64,000 nt of DNA from Parasphingorhabdus flavimaris (GTDB lineage Bacteria > Pseudomonadota > Alphaproteobacteria > Sphingomonadales > Sphingomonadaceae), in contig NZ_JABWMH010000004.1 of the NCBI RefSeq assembly GCF_013371215.1, forward strand, positions 248,001 through 312,000. Reading direction: 5' to 3'. How positions within the stretch are numbered: the stretch's first letter is position 1; the number at the start of each line of letters is the position of its first letter. Below, piece by piece: positions 27,980 to 36,560 of the stretch. The notes under the pieces are model-generated. The model was not told the origin of the DNA. It saw nothing but the letters and a program-made list of their open reading frames with translations, and did no database searches. Position numbers and translations under genes: made by a program.

Positions 27980-29197
27980 ATGAAGATTCTCTATTTTCAC
28001 CAGCATTTCTCAACCCCGGACGGAGCAGCTGGCACGCGATCCTATGAGATGGCGAGTCGACTGGTTTCCAATGGCCACCAGGTATTGATGGTCTGCGGAT
28101 CCTATGGCAACGGCATTACTGGTCTGACAGGACCGTTCCGAGGCGGCAAGCGGCGGGGATGGGTTGAGGGAATAGAAGTTATCGAATTTAATCTAGCTTA
28201 TTCTAACAGAGATGGCGTCTTAAGGCGCGCTTGGACCTTCGTCAAATTCGCGATTCGAAGCATGCGGTTGGCGATTTCAGAGAAATCCGATATCGTCTTC
28301 GCAACGACAACGCCGCTGACCGCGGCGCTGCCTGGAATAGCTGCCAAATGGATCAGAAGGCGTCCGTTCGTTTTTGAAGTTCGAGACCTTTGGCCCGAAC
28401 TTCCGAAGGCGATGGGTGTGATTACCAATAAACCAGTACTTTGGGCCCTGGGCATGCTAGAATGGTTGGCGTACAAATCAGCCGATCGGATTATCGGCTT
28501 GAGCCCGGGAATTGCAGACGGAACGGCACGGTTCGGGAAGGCCCCCCGAGCGATCGCCATGATTCCCAATGGTTGCGATGTCAGGTTGTTTCAAGACCCT
28601 GTTGAGCCTTGGCGTCCGGCAGAAATTTCTGGCGACGACTTTCTGGCGGTCTTCACCGGAACCCACGGTATTGCCAATGGTCTTGATGCCATCATCGATG
28701 CAGCGACAATTCTAAAGAAGCGCGGTGCGACGGGTATCAAGGCGCTGCTGATTGGAGATGGCAAGGAAAAACGCCAATTGATTGAACGTGTTAGAGTGGA
28801 ACGGCTGGAAGAGTATATTGTTTTCCACAACCCCGTGCCGAAGACTCAACTTACGGGACTTCTGGCTTCAGCTGATCTAGGCCTGCAGATACTTGCCAAT
28901 GTTCCCGCTTTTTACTACGGCACATCGCCAAATAAATTTTTCGACTATCTGGCAGCCGGATTACCGATATTGACAAATTATCCGGGCTGGATTGCGGACA
29001 TGGTGGAGGATAACCAATGCGGTATGGCAATTCCTGCTGCAAATCCAGAATTGTTTGCGACCGCTCTGATCAATATGGCAAACAAAAGCGAGATTGATCG
29101 AGCAGCAATGGGAGAGCGGGCCAAGAAACTTGCCCATGTTCAATTCAACCGTGATCATCTTTTTGTTAAATTTAGTAACCATCTGCTAGGTTCCTAA
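27980..29197 (+). CDS. Glycosyltransferase family 4 (WbuB-like)
   Basis: 405 aa, GT-B fold. The N-terminal domain has KILYFHQHFSTPDGAAGTRS; the C-terminal domain has NGCDVRLF, FTGTHGIANGLD and LIGDGKEK, followed by GTSPNKFFDYLAAGLPI, the donor-binding E/F-x7 region. WbuB-type enzymes often accompany WecB/WecC and transfer GlcNAc- or FucNAc-type sugars. The start is ATG 27980, eight bases after the wecC stop; an earlier ATG at 27953 overlaps wecC. Confidence 0.9.
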   Translation: MKILYFHQHFSTPDGAAGTRSYEMASRLVSNGHQVLMVCGSYGNGITGLTGPFRGGKRRGWVEGIEVIEFNLAYSNRDGVLRRAWTFVKFAIRSMRLAISEKSDIVFATTTPLTAALPGIAAKWIRRRPFVFEVRDLWPELPKAMGVITNKPVLWALGMLEWLAYKSADRIIGLSPGIADGTARFGKAPRAIAMIPNGCDVRLFQDPVEPWRPAEISGDDFLAVFTGTHGIANGLDAIIDAATILKKRGATGIKALLIGDGKEKRQLIERVRVERLEEYIVFHNPVPKTQLTGLLASADLGLQILANVPAFYYGTSPNKFFDYLAAGLPILTNYPGWIADMVEDNQCGMAIPAANPELFATALINMANKSEIDRAAMGERAKKLAHVQFNRDHLFVKFSNHLLGS

Positions 29198-29231
29198 ATA
29201 TCTTCCTTCAACGACCGAAAGTTTTGGAATA

Positions 29232-29951
29232 ATGACTTCTCCACTCATGAATCGATTTATTCATTTTGCTGCCCGGACTGTCAGAAAATCGCCCGCTTTG
29301 ACGACGCTAAGTTCCTTCGTGAATGGCCAAAGATTGAATGTCGCGTTTTCCAGTTCGGATCAATATTGGCGCGAACGGTATGAAAAAGGCGGTAACAGCG
29401 GCGAAGGTTCCTATGGAGCATTGTCGAAATACAAGGCTGAATTCATCAATTCATTCGTCGCCGAAAAGAATATCAGTTCCATCATCGAATTCGGTTGTGG
29501 CGATGGCAATCAAGCGAGCCTTTTCACTTTTGCCAAATATACCGGCATTGATATTAGCGAGAAATGTGTTGAATCCTGCAAAGCTTTGCTAGGCAAGCGT
29601 GGATATGAATTTATTGTGCTCGAAGACTATCTCGCGGACGAAGTGGAAGAGGCTTTTGATCTCGCGCTATCACTTGATGTGGTTTATCATCTTGTAGAAG
29701 ACGAAATATATAATGCTTACATCAGTAAGCTGTTCAAATCATCATCGCGCTATGTCTTAGTATATGCCAGTAATTTTAATAGCTTTGATCCTAACCTTCC
29801 GCATGTCCGTCATCGAGAGTTCAGCAGAGATGTAGAGCTAGCGTTTCCGGATTGGACGTTGGTCGAAACTGAAAAAAACCCATATGAAAAGCCGCATGAT
29901 AGTAAAGTTTACGGTTCTTTTGCCAAATTTCATTTGTTTGAAAAACGGTAA
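29232..29951 (+). CDS. Class I SAM-dependent methyltransferase
   Basis: 239 aa. Motif I is IIEFGCGDGNQAS (about 84-96), followed by YTGIDISEKCVE and the acidic post-I residue; SLDVVYHLVED fits motif II. The N-terminal segment (SDQYWRERYEKGGNSGEGSYG) resembles methyltransferases found in cell-surface sugar clusters. It may methylate a sugar of the repeat unit or cap the chain. It lies between a glycosyltransferase and the flippase gene, all on the plus strand. Confidence 0.85.
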   Translation: MTSPLMNRFIHFAARTVRKSPALTTLSSFVNGQRLNVAFSSSDQYWRERYEKGGNSGEGSYGALSKYKAEFINSFVAEKNISSIIEFGCGDGNQASLFTFAKYTGIDISEKCVESCKALLGKRGYEFIVLEDYLADEVEEAFDLALSLDVVYHLVEDEIYNAYISKLFKSSSRYVLVYASNFNSFDPNLPHVRHREFSRDVELAFPDWTLVETEKNPYEKPHDSKVYGSFAKFHLFEKR

Positions 29952-29973
29952 ATAACTCCTTGGCTCATACATC

Positions 29974-31191
29974 ATGCTGATCAGGCAAACATTACCTTTC
30001 GTTACACGAGCTGCTGCCGCCGTATTTGCGCTTTTCAGTATTAAGCTTACCTATGATTTCTTGTCCGCCCAAGATTTCGCGTTGCTGAATTACATCCTGT
30101 TTATATTGGCGATGAGCACGGCCTTGTCATCTCCGATAAACCGCCTGTTCTGGGCCGAGAACTCCCGCGATAACTTTGTCGTGGCAGTTTATTCGACGTG
30201 CACTGTTTTTGCCTTTTTGACGATACTCCTTCTCACCGCTTATGGATTTGCAAATACTCTGGAACGATCGACGTTCCTTCTCGTCGGCTGTTTTTCGATT
30301 GCTTATGGCATGTACAAGGTCGCCGAGCGATATATCTATGGTCAGATCATGTTCGACCGGAGCCTGAACGCCGCACTTGCGATTCCAGCTCTTTTTGCGC
30401 TGCTCGAATTGTTGTTCGTCACATTTCAATATTGGACGGGCCTGCCCTCACTGTCCGCCCGGTTGCTCGGGCCGGCCTTGTTAGCGGTCGGAGTTGCGTT
30501 TGCTATTCCGGCTTTTCGTCCGTATTCTATGTCTCTGGTCCGAAGTTTGCGTCATTATAAAAATAGTATCTCCGTTATGATTAAGCAAATATTCTCACCC
30601 AAGGGCGGGAAGATGCTGATCTTGACGATAGCGACTACATTGGCGGTCATGATTGACCGGCTAATTCTCGGCTATTATCCGATCAAGAATCCTGCAGCTT
30701 CGGCAGATTATTTGCTCGCGCTGTCTTATGCCATAGCCATCCAGACTTTTCTTAATGTGCTGATCGACTTGGGGCGCAAGCGCATCTATCAGAATATGGC
30801 TTGGGTCGGAGGCGCAAAATCCTTTGCCCAGCGGGTTTTCCTGCTTGCAGTCCCACTCGCCTTGTCTCTGATCCTCATTTTTCCAGCATTGCATTATCTT
30901 GTCTTAATCCCGGCATCAGTGAACATCTATGTGTGGGTTGTCTTGATCTTGCGCGCAATCACTAGTTTTATCATAAATTTTGCGTTTACCGACAGTATCC
31001 AGTCGGGCAGAATATCCGACACTTTCATGCCCATTTTGATTCTGGTGACAATAAGCCTTGCCTTTTTGTTTATGCTGATAACGGGAATTGAAGATCGCAC
31101 GGCTGCAATCGTTTGCGGAGTCCCATTAATTGCGCTGTCGCTCGTCGTGGTCGCAGGTTTTCATCGCCGCGTGCCGGCGGATCTGACATGA
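29974..31191 (+). CDS. Polysaccharide flippase-like membrane protein (Wzx/MOP type)
   Basis: 405 aa with about eleven or twelve hydrophobic helices spread over the whole chain and short charged loops, typical of MOP-superfamily flippases. Placement between glycosyltransferases and a Wzy-like gene supports a role in moving the undecaprenyl-linked repeat unit across the inner membrane. Sequence identity to named Wzx proteins cannot be judged by eye. The stop overlaps the next start by four bases (ATGA at 31188). Confidence 0.8.
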   Translation: MLIRQTLPFVTRAAAAVFALFSIKLTYDFLSAQDFALLNYILFILAMSTALSSPINRLFWAENSRDNFVVAVYSTCTVFAFLTILLLTAYGFANTLERSTFLLVGCFSIAYGMYKVAERYIYGQIMFDRSLNAALAIPALFALLELLFVTFQYWTGLPSLSARLLGPALLAVGVAFAIPAFRPYSMSLVRSLRHYKNSISVMIKQIFSPKGGKMLILTIATTLAVMIDRLILGYYPIKNPAASADYLLALSYAIAIQTFLNVLIDLGRKRIYQNMAWVGGAKSFAQRVFLLAVPLALSLILIFPALHYLVLIPASVNIYVWVVLILRAITSFIINFAFTDSIQSGRISDTFMPILILVTISLAFLFMLITGIEDRTAAIVCGVPLIALSLVVVAGFHRRVPADLT

Positions 31192-32393
31192 TGGTCACGG
31201 ATCACCAAGAGCGCAAGATTTGGGTATTCGGAACAGTACCCCAGCCGGTAGGCGGTGTGGCCATTTTTTTGCAGCGCTTGATTGAGTCAAAACGGGTGCC
31301 GTTAGCTGGATTGATTGACCCTTATTTCGGAACACAGAAATCTGAGCTTCCAATATCGCACTGGCGTCCTAAGAAAAAAGGGATTCTGCATCGCATATTG
31401 ACGCTGGTAAAGCTATTTCGCTTGCGTGACGAGCTATTGTTCATCAATGGCTCGCGTCCCGAAAGTATATTGGCGCTTTTTCCGTTTCTACTATTTCGCA
31501 ACGCGAAAAAATCACTGTTGCTCCACCATGGCGATCTTTGGGGATCGATCGAAAGTTCCCGTATAAAATCCGCGCTCGTGAAATACGTACTGGGCGGCTA
31601 TAATTCGATTTACTGCCTCAGCGAAAAACAACGCCGCTTCTATATCTCCAACGATGTTGAAGAGTCACGCCTGACGCTCGTAGACAGTTATATCGGTATT
31701 CCCGAAACGAAATTGAGGCCTGAAAATATAGAGGGTGTCGAAAAAATGGATGCCGAGCGACTTTCAAAGCAGGCACGCGAGGCGATTGCCTGGGTATCAC
31801 AGACCAGGTCCAAAGTGATTATCGGATCGGGATATGCCCAGCCATTTTATAATCATGAATGGGTGCTGGACTTCCTGCAACAAGAGAACCATGCCGATTT
31901 TCACAATGCGCGCTATATTCTTTGCTGTTATGGCCCCGAGACCGATCATTTGCAGCAATTGAGGGAGAGGTGTTCGGTGGTGCCAAATGCAAGATTGTTT
32001 TTCGGCTTATCATCACTGGAATTCAATGCGGTGCTGTCCCTTTCCGACATTTATGTTCGACCGACGTCTGTCGACAGTTTTGGTATCGCCATCCACGATG
32101 CGCGTGCATTAGGGCTACAGGTAGTCGCATCCAATGCCTGTGAGCGACCGAACGATATCTGGGTACATGAAAGCGGCAATTATGATCAGTTTCGCAAGCT
32201 TTTGAAAAAATGTCTCGCATCGCCGAATAGGGTAGGGCCTGGTGCAGGCCGCGGAGCTGGCGATATTGCCGGACGCATCACAATCGTTGACGCCCTTCAG
32301 CAATTTGCTCAGGCGCAATTACCTCTAAATCTGCAGAGAGCGTCGAAAGAACTGCCTTCGCCTATAGGAGGCTCTCGTGATACTCGCCTATAG
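31188..32393 (+). CDS. Glycosyltransferase (GT-B / GT4-like)
   Basis: 401 aa from ATG 31188. The N-terminus has a glycine-rich acceptor loop (GTVPQPVGGVAIFLQRL), and LLLHHGDLWGS fits the first domain. The second domain has YILCCYGPETDHLQQL and YVRPTSVDSFGIAIHDARALGLQVVASN, the donor-binding region of GT4 enzymes. The frame extends upstream to 31113 only inside the flippase gene. It overlaps the downstream polymerase gene by 17 bases. Confidence 0.85.
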   Translation: MMVTDHQERKIWVFGTVPQPVGGVAIFLQRLIESKRVPLAGLIDPYFGTQKSELPISHWRPKKKGILHRILTLVKLFRLRDELLFINGSRPESILALFPFLLFRNAKKSLLLHHGDLWGSIESSRIKSALVKYVLGGYNSIYCLSEKQRRFYISNDVEESRLTLVDSYIGIPETKLRPENIEGVEKMDAERLSKQAREAIAWVSQTRSKVIIGSGYAQPFYNHEWVLDFLQQENHADFHNARYILCCYGPETDHLQQLRERCSVVPNARLFFGLSSLEFNAVLSLSDIYVRPTSVDSFGIAIHDARALGLQVVASNACERPNDIWVHESGNYDQFRKLLKKCLASPNRVGPGAGRGAGDIAGRITIVDALQQFAQAQLPLNLQRASKELPSPIGGSRDTRL

Positions 32394-33672
32394 TCTGATA
32401 ACCATCAACGTCTTACTGTGTCTGATATTGTTCTTGAGAAAGAGGCAAGCCAACTCTCCATTCCAAGTGTTTTTCCTGTTATTGATGCTTATAGCAATAT
32501 TACCAGGCTACGGCCACGTTAACATCGGAATAATACAGTTTCACCCGTTTTCCGCCCCTGTGCTGATTGATGGGGAGATCATTAGCAAAGCCCACTTTAT
32601 CATTCTTGGCTTTCTTGTAGCGTTTCTGTTTTTTGACCTGATATGGCCCAGTCGGCCCCTAAAATTGGTTGTTGCAGAAAAATATCAGTCCAGCCTTGGT
32701 TTCTACTCGACTTTTCCAGCAATGATTGTCGGAATAGCACTGTTTACCCTATATCGACAGGGCGGAGATGCAATTTATACGGCCAGTTTTGAGGACCTTC
32801 GCGAGGGGCCGATCGGCACTGTCTATTTGACGCTATTTTATCTTCAAATTGTTATAGTTGGCCTTCCAGCTTATTTGATATTGGTCAGGAAAAAGATCTT
32901 GCTCGGACTTGGACTTTTTCTGTTATTTGCGTATCTTCAAATAGCCTTTGGAGGCAGCCGGCAAATTCTTTTCATTGCCCTATTCATGATTATCTTCCTA
33001 AAATATCAAAATTATCGATTGCTTTCAAGCGTTGCCATTGTGTTCGCTTTTTACCTGACATTTGAAATGCTGGATATTGTCTTGCAAGTTGCAAAGTTGT
33101 TCAGAAACCAGCCCGATATGTATGCAAGAATAGCCCTTATTCCCGATCTCCTGAGTGGATCAATCAACTTGTCTGGGACGAGCTCAGAGGAAATCATCGT
33201 ATTCCCGATGTATGTATTGTTGACACGCGATTTGCCCGCACATTTCGGTGAATTTCAGTATTTTTTCCGAACTCTTCTTTTTTGGATGCCGTCCTTTTTA
33301 GATTTCTTTTCCGTGAAACCAGAAGATTTTGAGTATGATATTTTTGCTTTTGTCATGGGAGGACGTAATGGCACCATGCATGGAACCTTTTTTGGAAATT
33401 CCTATGCTGATGCTGAGCAATTTTTCATCGTCTGGATTGCCATGTTCACGCTGTTTTTCAAATTTATGGAAAATATGATGCGCAGATTTAGCGGGGTGGA
33501 ATATGTGATGTTGTGGTCGGCCTGCGTATATTTTTCCGTGATGACCGCCCGAGGTTCACTTTATGCACCTTTTTTAATAGCGATCCTTGTCTTGGTTTCA
33601 GCGTTTGTGTCCAGATTTTTAAAAAGAGTTTCATTCTTTCGGAGTACCGATCGTACCGCACCACTCGGATAG
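32377..33672 (+). CDS. O-antigen/exopolysaccharide polymerase (Wzy-like)
   Basis: 431 aa with about eleven or twelve hydrophobic segments and a large periplasmic loop near residues 265-350. Such proteins (oligosaccharide repeat unit polymerase family) join repeat units at the reducing end. FGGSRQILFIALFMII in mid-protein is typical. The GTG start at 32377 is set by a perfect AGGAGG at 32365-32370, six bases upstream, and lies inside the preceding gene. Very AT-rich compared with core genes. Confidence 0.82.
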   Translation: MILAYSLITINVLLCLILFLRKRQANSPFQVFFLLLMLIAILPGYGHVNIGIIQFHPFSAPVLIDGEIISKAHFIILGFLVAFLFFDLIWPSRPLKLVVAEKYQSSLGFYSTFPAMIVGIALFTLYRQGGDAIYTASFEDLREGPIGTVYLTLFYLQIVIVGLPAYLILVRKKILLGLGLFLLFAYLQIAFGGSRQILFIALFMIIFLKYQNYRLLSSVAIVFAFYLTFEMLDIVLQVAKLFRNQPDMYARIALIPDLLSGSINLSGTSSEEIIVFPMYVLLTRDLPAHFGEFQYFFRTLLFWMPSFLDFFSVKPEDFEYDIFAFVMGGRNGTMHGTFFGNSYADAEQFFIVWIAMFTLFFKFMENMMRRFSGVEYVMLWSACVYFSVMTARGSLYAPFLIAILVLVSAFVSRFLKRVSFFRSTDRTAPLG

Positions 33673-33761
33673 CTATAGAAGGTGAACAGGAGGAAATACT
33701 TCCACTCCAAATGAAATCAATTCTGGGTCAAATTAAAACTTTTGTGTCGTACCTTTGTTCC

Positions 33762-33793
33762 AAACCCTCCAGCTTAAGGCTGGTAGAGGGTTT
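33762..33793 (+). repeat. Imperfect hairpin, possible IS200 left end or terminator
   Basis: AAACCCTCCAGC pairs with GCTGGTAGAGGGTTT across TTAAG, with a two-base bulge. It lies 90 bases after the polymerase stop and 70 bases before the IS200-type remnant. IS200/IS605 elements carry subterminal hairpins like this. There is no T-run, so terminator function is less likely. Confidence 0.45.
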
Positions 33794-33862
33794 GAGCCGT
33801 TATTGTTTACTCAGAACCATCCTTCAGAAAATGACCCGCTCGCAGGCGACTCCATTTTCTTA

Positions 33863-34284
33863 ATGAAAGCGCATATGCCATGTTCACGCGGCAGCTACCT
33901 GGCTTTTCATCATCGCTTTCACCTAGGAACCAAAAGACTGCTTCAAAGTGCTGCATAGAGAGGTACGCATACGGGTGCGTGAGATCATCCGGTAGGTTTG
34001 CAGCGAGCCGGGCGTTACCATCATCCATGGCGAACTGTCGCCTGGCTATATCCATATATTCGTCGTGATACCGCCCCACATTGTGGTCAGCGACTTTGTG
34101 CGCCCTCTCATCGTCCAAGATATTGGAGGAGTTCTGGCATAACCGAAAATGCTGCAGGGGCCAGCGATTCAGGGCGCGAAACTGTTTCTCAACCACCAGC
34201 GGGAATACCACAGACGAAGTGATCCTGAAATATCTAGATAGGCATAACATTCCGCACGAACTTGGCTTCAACCACAAGCCATGA
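33863..34284 (+). pseudogene. Decayed IS200/IS605-family TnpA transposase
   Basis: Pieces in different plus-strand frames match Y1 transposases in order: SRGSYLAFHHRFHL (33883 on), VREIIRQVCSEPGVTIIHG, SPGYIHIFVVIPPHIVVSDFV (the HUH-type histidine region, here changed to YIHIF), RFRARNCFSTTSGNTTDEVI and LKYLDRH (to 34284). At least two frameshifts and an internal stop break the reading frame. The rest of the 740-base polymerase-to-oxidoreductase gap shows only the hairpin. Confidence 0.75.
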
Positions 34285-34415
34285 ATCTGCCGGCGTCAGC
34301 CGGTTAGTTGTTCAGTATATTGCTTTGCAGTGTACTATTTAGGCCGTAAAAATATCGGGAAACCTTGGAGGAATCGACTGGACGCAGGGGAATCGGCAAT
34401 CTACAGAGCGCACCC

Positions 34416-36560
34416 ATGAAGCAAATTATTCAGGATATGTCGTCCGGCGCAACCAGCCTTATCGATTCACCCCGACCCGCTCCTAGCCCAAGCAGCCTTG
34501 TAATTGATACCGAATGTTCGCTGATCTCGGTCGGAACCGAGAGGATGCTCGTTGACTTCGGCAAGGCGTCATTGATCAGTAAAGCGCGTCAACAACCGGA
34601 CAAGGTTGCACAAGTGCTGAATAAAGTCCGTACCGACGGTCTGACAACAACGGTTGAGGCCGTACGTTCAAAACTGTCGCAACCGATCCCCCTTGGCTAT
34701 TCCAATGTCGGAATTGTTGCCGACGCTGGGTCCGACACGCGCGGTTTTTCGGTCGGTGATCGTGTGCTGTCCAACGGACCACATGCCGAAACCGTGCGTG
34801 TGCCGCAAAATCTGTGTGCCCTAATCCCCGATAACGTTCCGGATGAGCATGCCGCCTTTACCGTCGTTGGAAGCATTGGACTACAGGGCGTCCGGCTGGC
34901 GCAGCCAACGATCGGCGAGTCTGTTGTCGTCATGGGGGCAGGCCTAATCGGGCTCATGACAATTCAAATATTGCTGGCCAACGGGTGCCGGGTGCTGGCA
35001 ATTGATTTTGATGGTACAAAGCTTGCTCTGGCAGAAAGCTGGGGTGCTGAAATATGCAATTTGTCCGATGCAGCTGATCCGGTTAGCGCTGGAATGGCAT
35101 TTAGCGCCGGACGCGGCGTTGATGCTGTCCTTATCACGGCATCGACCAAGTCAGACGATCCTGTGCGCCACGCCGCACAAATGTCTCGCAAGCGCGGTCG
35201 GATCGTACTGGTCGGAGTGACAGGCCTGAATTTGTCGCGCGATGATTTTTATCAAAAGGAGTTGAGCTTTCAGGTTTCCTGTTCCTATGGGCCCGGGCGA
35301 TACGATCATAGCTATGAAGAAGACGGCCAGGATTATCCGCTAGGGTTTGTCCGCTGGACGGAGCAACGCAATTTCGAAGCCATCTTGGACTTGATGTCTT
35401 CGGGGAAAATTGACGTCTCTGCAATGATAAGCAAAACTTTGCCGTTCGAGGAAGCGCCTGTCGCGTTTCAAGGCCTTGCTAATGACAAAGGTCTGCTTGG
35501 TGTCCTCCTCAAATATGAAAGTGCGCCTGAGACACGGTTAGCGCGCACTGTTAAGATTGGTACCGTACGCGTCGGCGCGAGCATCAATAAGCCGCGTATC
35601 GCTGTGATTGGAGCCGGTAATTATGCATCGCGAATTCTCGTACCTGCTCTCGCAAAAATCGGAGCAAATATCGGGCCCATAGTGACATCGGGCGGACTCA
35701 GTGGCGCCATAACAGCCAAACGTTTCGGGGTTGAGAAGGCAGGAACGGATATTGATCAAATCTTGAGCGATTCCGAAATAATTGCCGCTGTGGTTGCAAC
35801 TCAGCACAACACACACGCCTCAATTACAGCGCGGCTGCTCAATGCCGGGAAGAGTGTATTTGTCGAAAAACCGCTGGCGATTGACCGGGCACAACTCGAG
35901 TTAGTCCGTTCGGCATACGAGAAACAGGTTGCGGTGGGGAGCGCGGTGCGCCTGATGGTTGGCTATAACAGACGTTATTCACCCTATACCATCAAAATGA
36001 AATCATTACTTGATAAGGTGAATGGCCCTAAATCTTTCATAATGACCATGAACGCCGGCGCAATCCCCGCGGATGTCTGGATACAGGATCGAGACATCGG
36101 AGGCGGAAGGATCATAGGAGAGGCTTGCCATCTTATTGACTTGATGCGCTTTCTTGCAGGCAATGAAATTGTCGAGATCAAAAGCCAGAAAATGGGAGAA
36201 AGCAAGTTCGAGTTAATAACCGAAGACAAGGCAATTATTCTGCTCCGATTTGCGGATGGATCGCACGGTTCTATTCATTATCTCGCCAATGGCGCCCCAA
36301 GTTTTCCGAAAGAGCGGATAGAGGTTTTTGCGAACGGCGGGATCCTCCAGATTGACAATTTCAAAAACTTGCGCGGCTTTGGCTGGCCCGGCTTTCGCAA
36401 AAAAGGCGGCCTGAAACAGGATAAAGGGCAAGAAGCTTGCATCAACCAATTCTATCAGGCGATTTGCAATGGTATGTCCAGCCCCATTCCGCCTGAAGAA
36501 ATATTCGAGGTAGCGGAGGCGACCATCAAAGCTGCCGAGATACTTCGGGAGCAGCGATGA
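34416..36560 (+). CDS. Bi-domain oxidoreductase (zinc-type dehydrogenase fused to Gfo/Idh/MocA)
   Basis: 714 aa from ATG 34416 (MKQIIQDMSSGATSLIDSP). Residues 1-370 are a medium-chain dehydrogenase-like domain (VGDRVLSNGPHAE, VVVMGAGLIGLMTIQ, GRIVLVGVTG). Residues about 390-714 are a Gfo/Idh/MocA domain (IAVIGAGNYASRIL, VVATQHNTHASI, VFVEKPLAID, GGGRIIGEACHLIDLM). In other polysaccharide clusters this fusion sits next to a heparinase II/III gene, as here (four-base overlap). It probably modifies a nucleotide sugar or released uronate; the exact reaction is unknown. Confidence 0.9.
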   Translation: MKQIIQDMSSGATSLIDSPRPAPSPSSLVIDTECSLISVGTERMLVDFGKASLISKARQQPDKVAQVLNKVRTDGLTTTVEAVRSKLSQPIPLGYSNVGIVADAGSDTRGFSVGDRVLSNGPHAETVRVPQNLCALIPDNVPDEHAAFTVVGSIGLQGVRLAQPTIGESVVVMGAGLIGLMTIQILLANGCRVLAIDFDGTKLALAESWGAEICNLSDAADPVSAGMAFSAGRGVDAVLITASTKSDDPVRHAAQMSRKRGRIVLVGVTGLNLSRDDFYQKELSFQVSCSYGPGRYDHSYEEDGQDYPLGFVRWTEQRNFEAILDLMSSGKIDVSAMISKTLPFEEAPVAFQGLANDKGLLGVLLKYESAPETRLARTVKIGTVRVGASINKPRIAVIGAGNYASRILVPALAKIGANIGPIVTSGGLSGAITAKRFGVEKAGTDIDQILSDSEIIAAVVATQHNTHASITARLLNAGKSVFVEKPLAIDRAQLELVRSAYEKQVAVGSAVRLMVGYNRRYSPYTIKMKSLLDKVNGPKSFIMTMNAGAIPADVWIQDRDIGGGRIIGEACHLIDLMRFLAGNEIVEIKSQKMGESKFELITEDKAIILLRFADGSHGSIHYLANGAPSFPKERIEVFANGGILQIDNFKNLRGFGWPGFRKKGGLKQDKGQEACINQFYQAICNGMSSPIPPEEIFEVAEATIKAAEILREQR

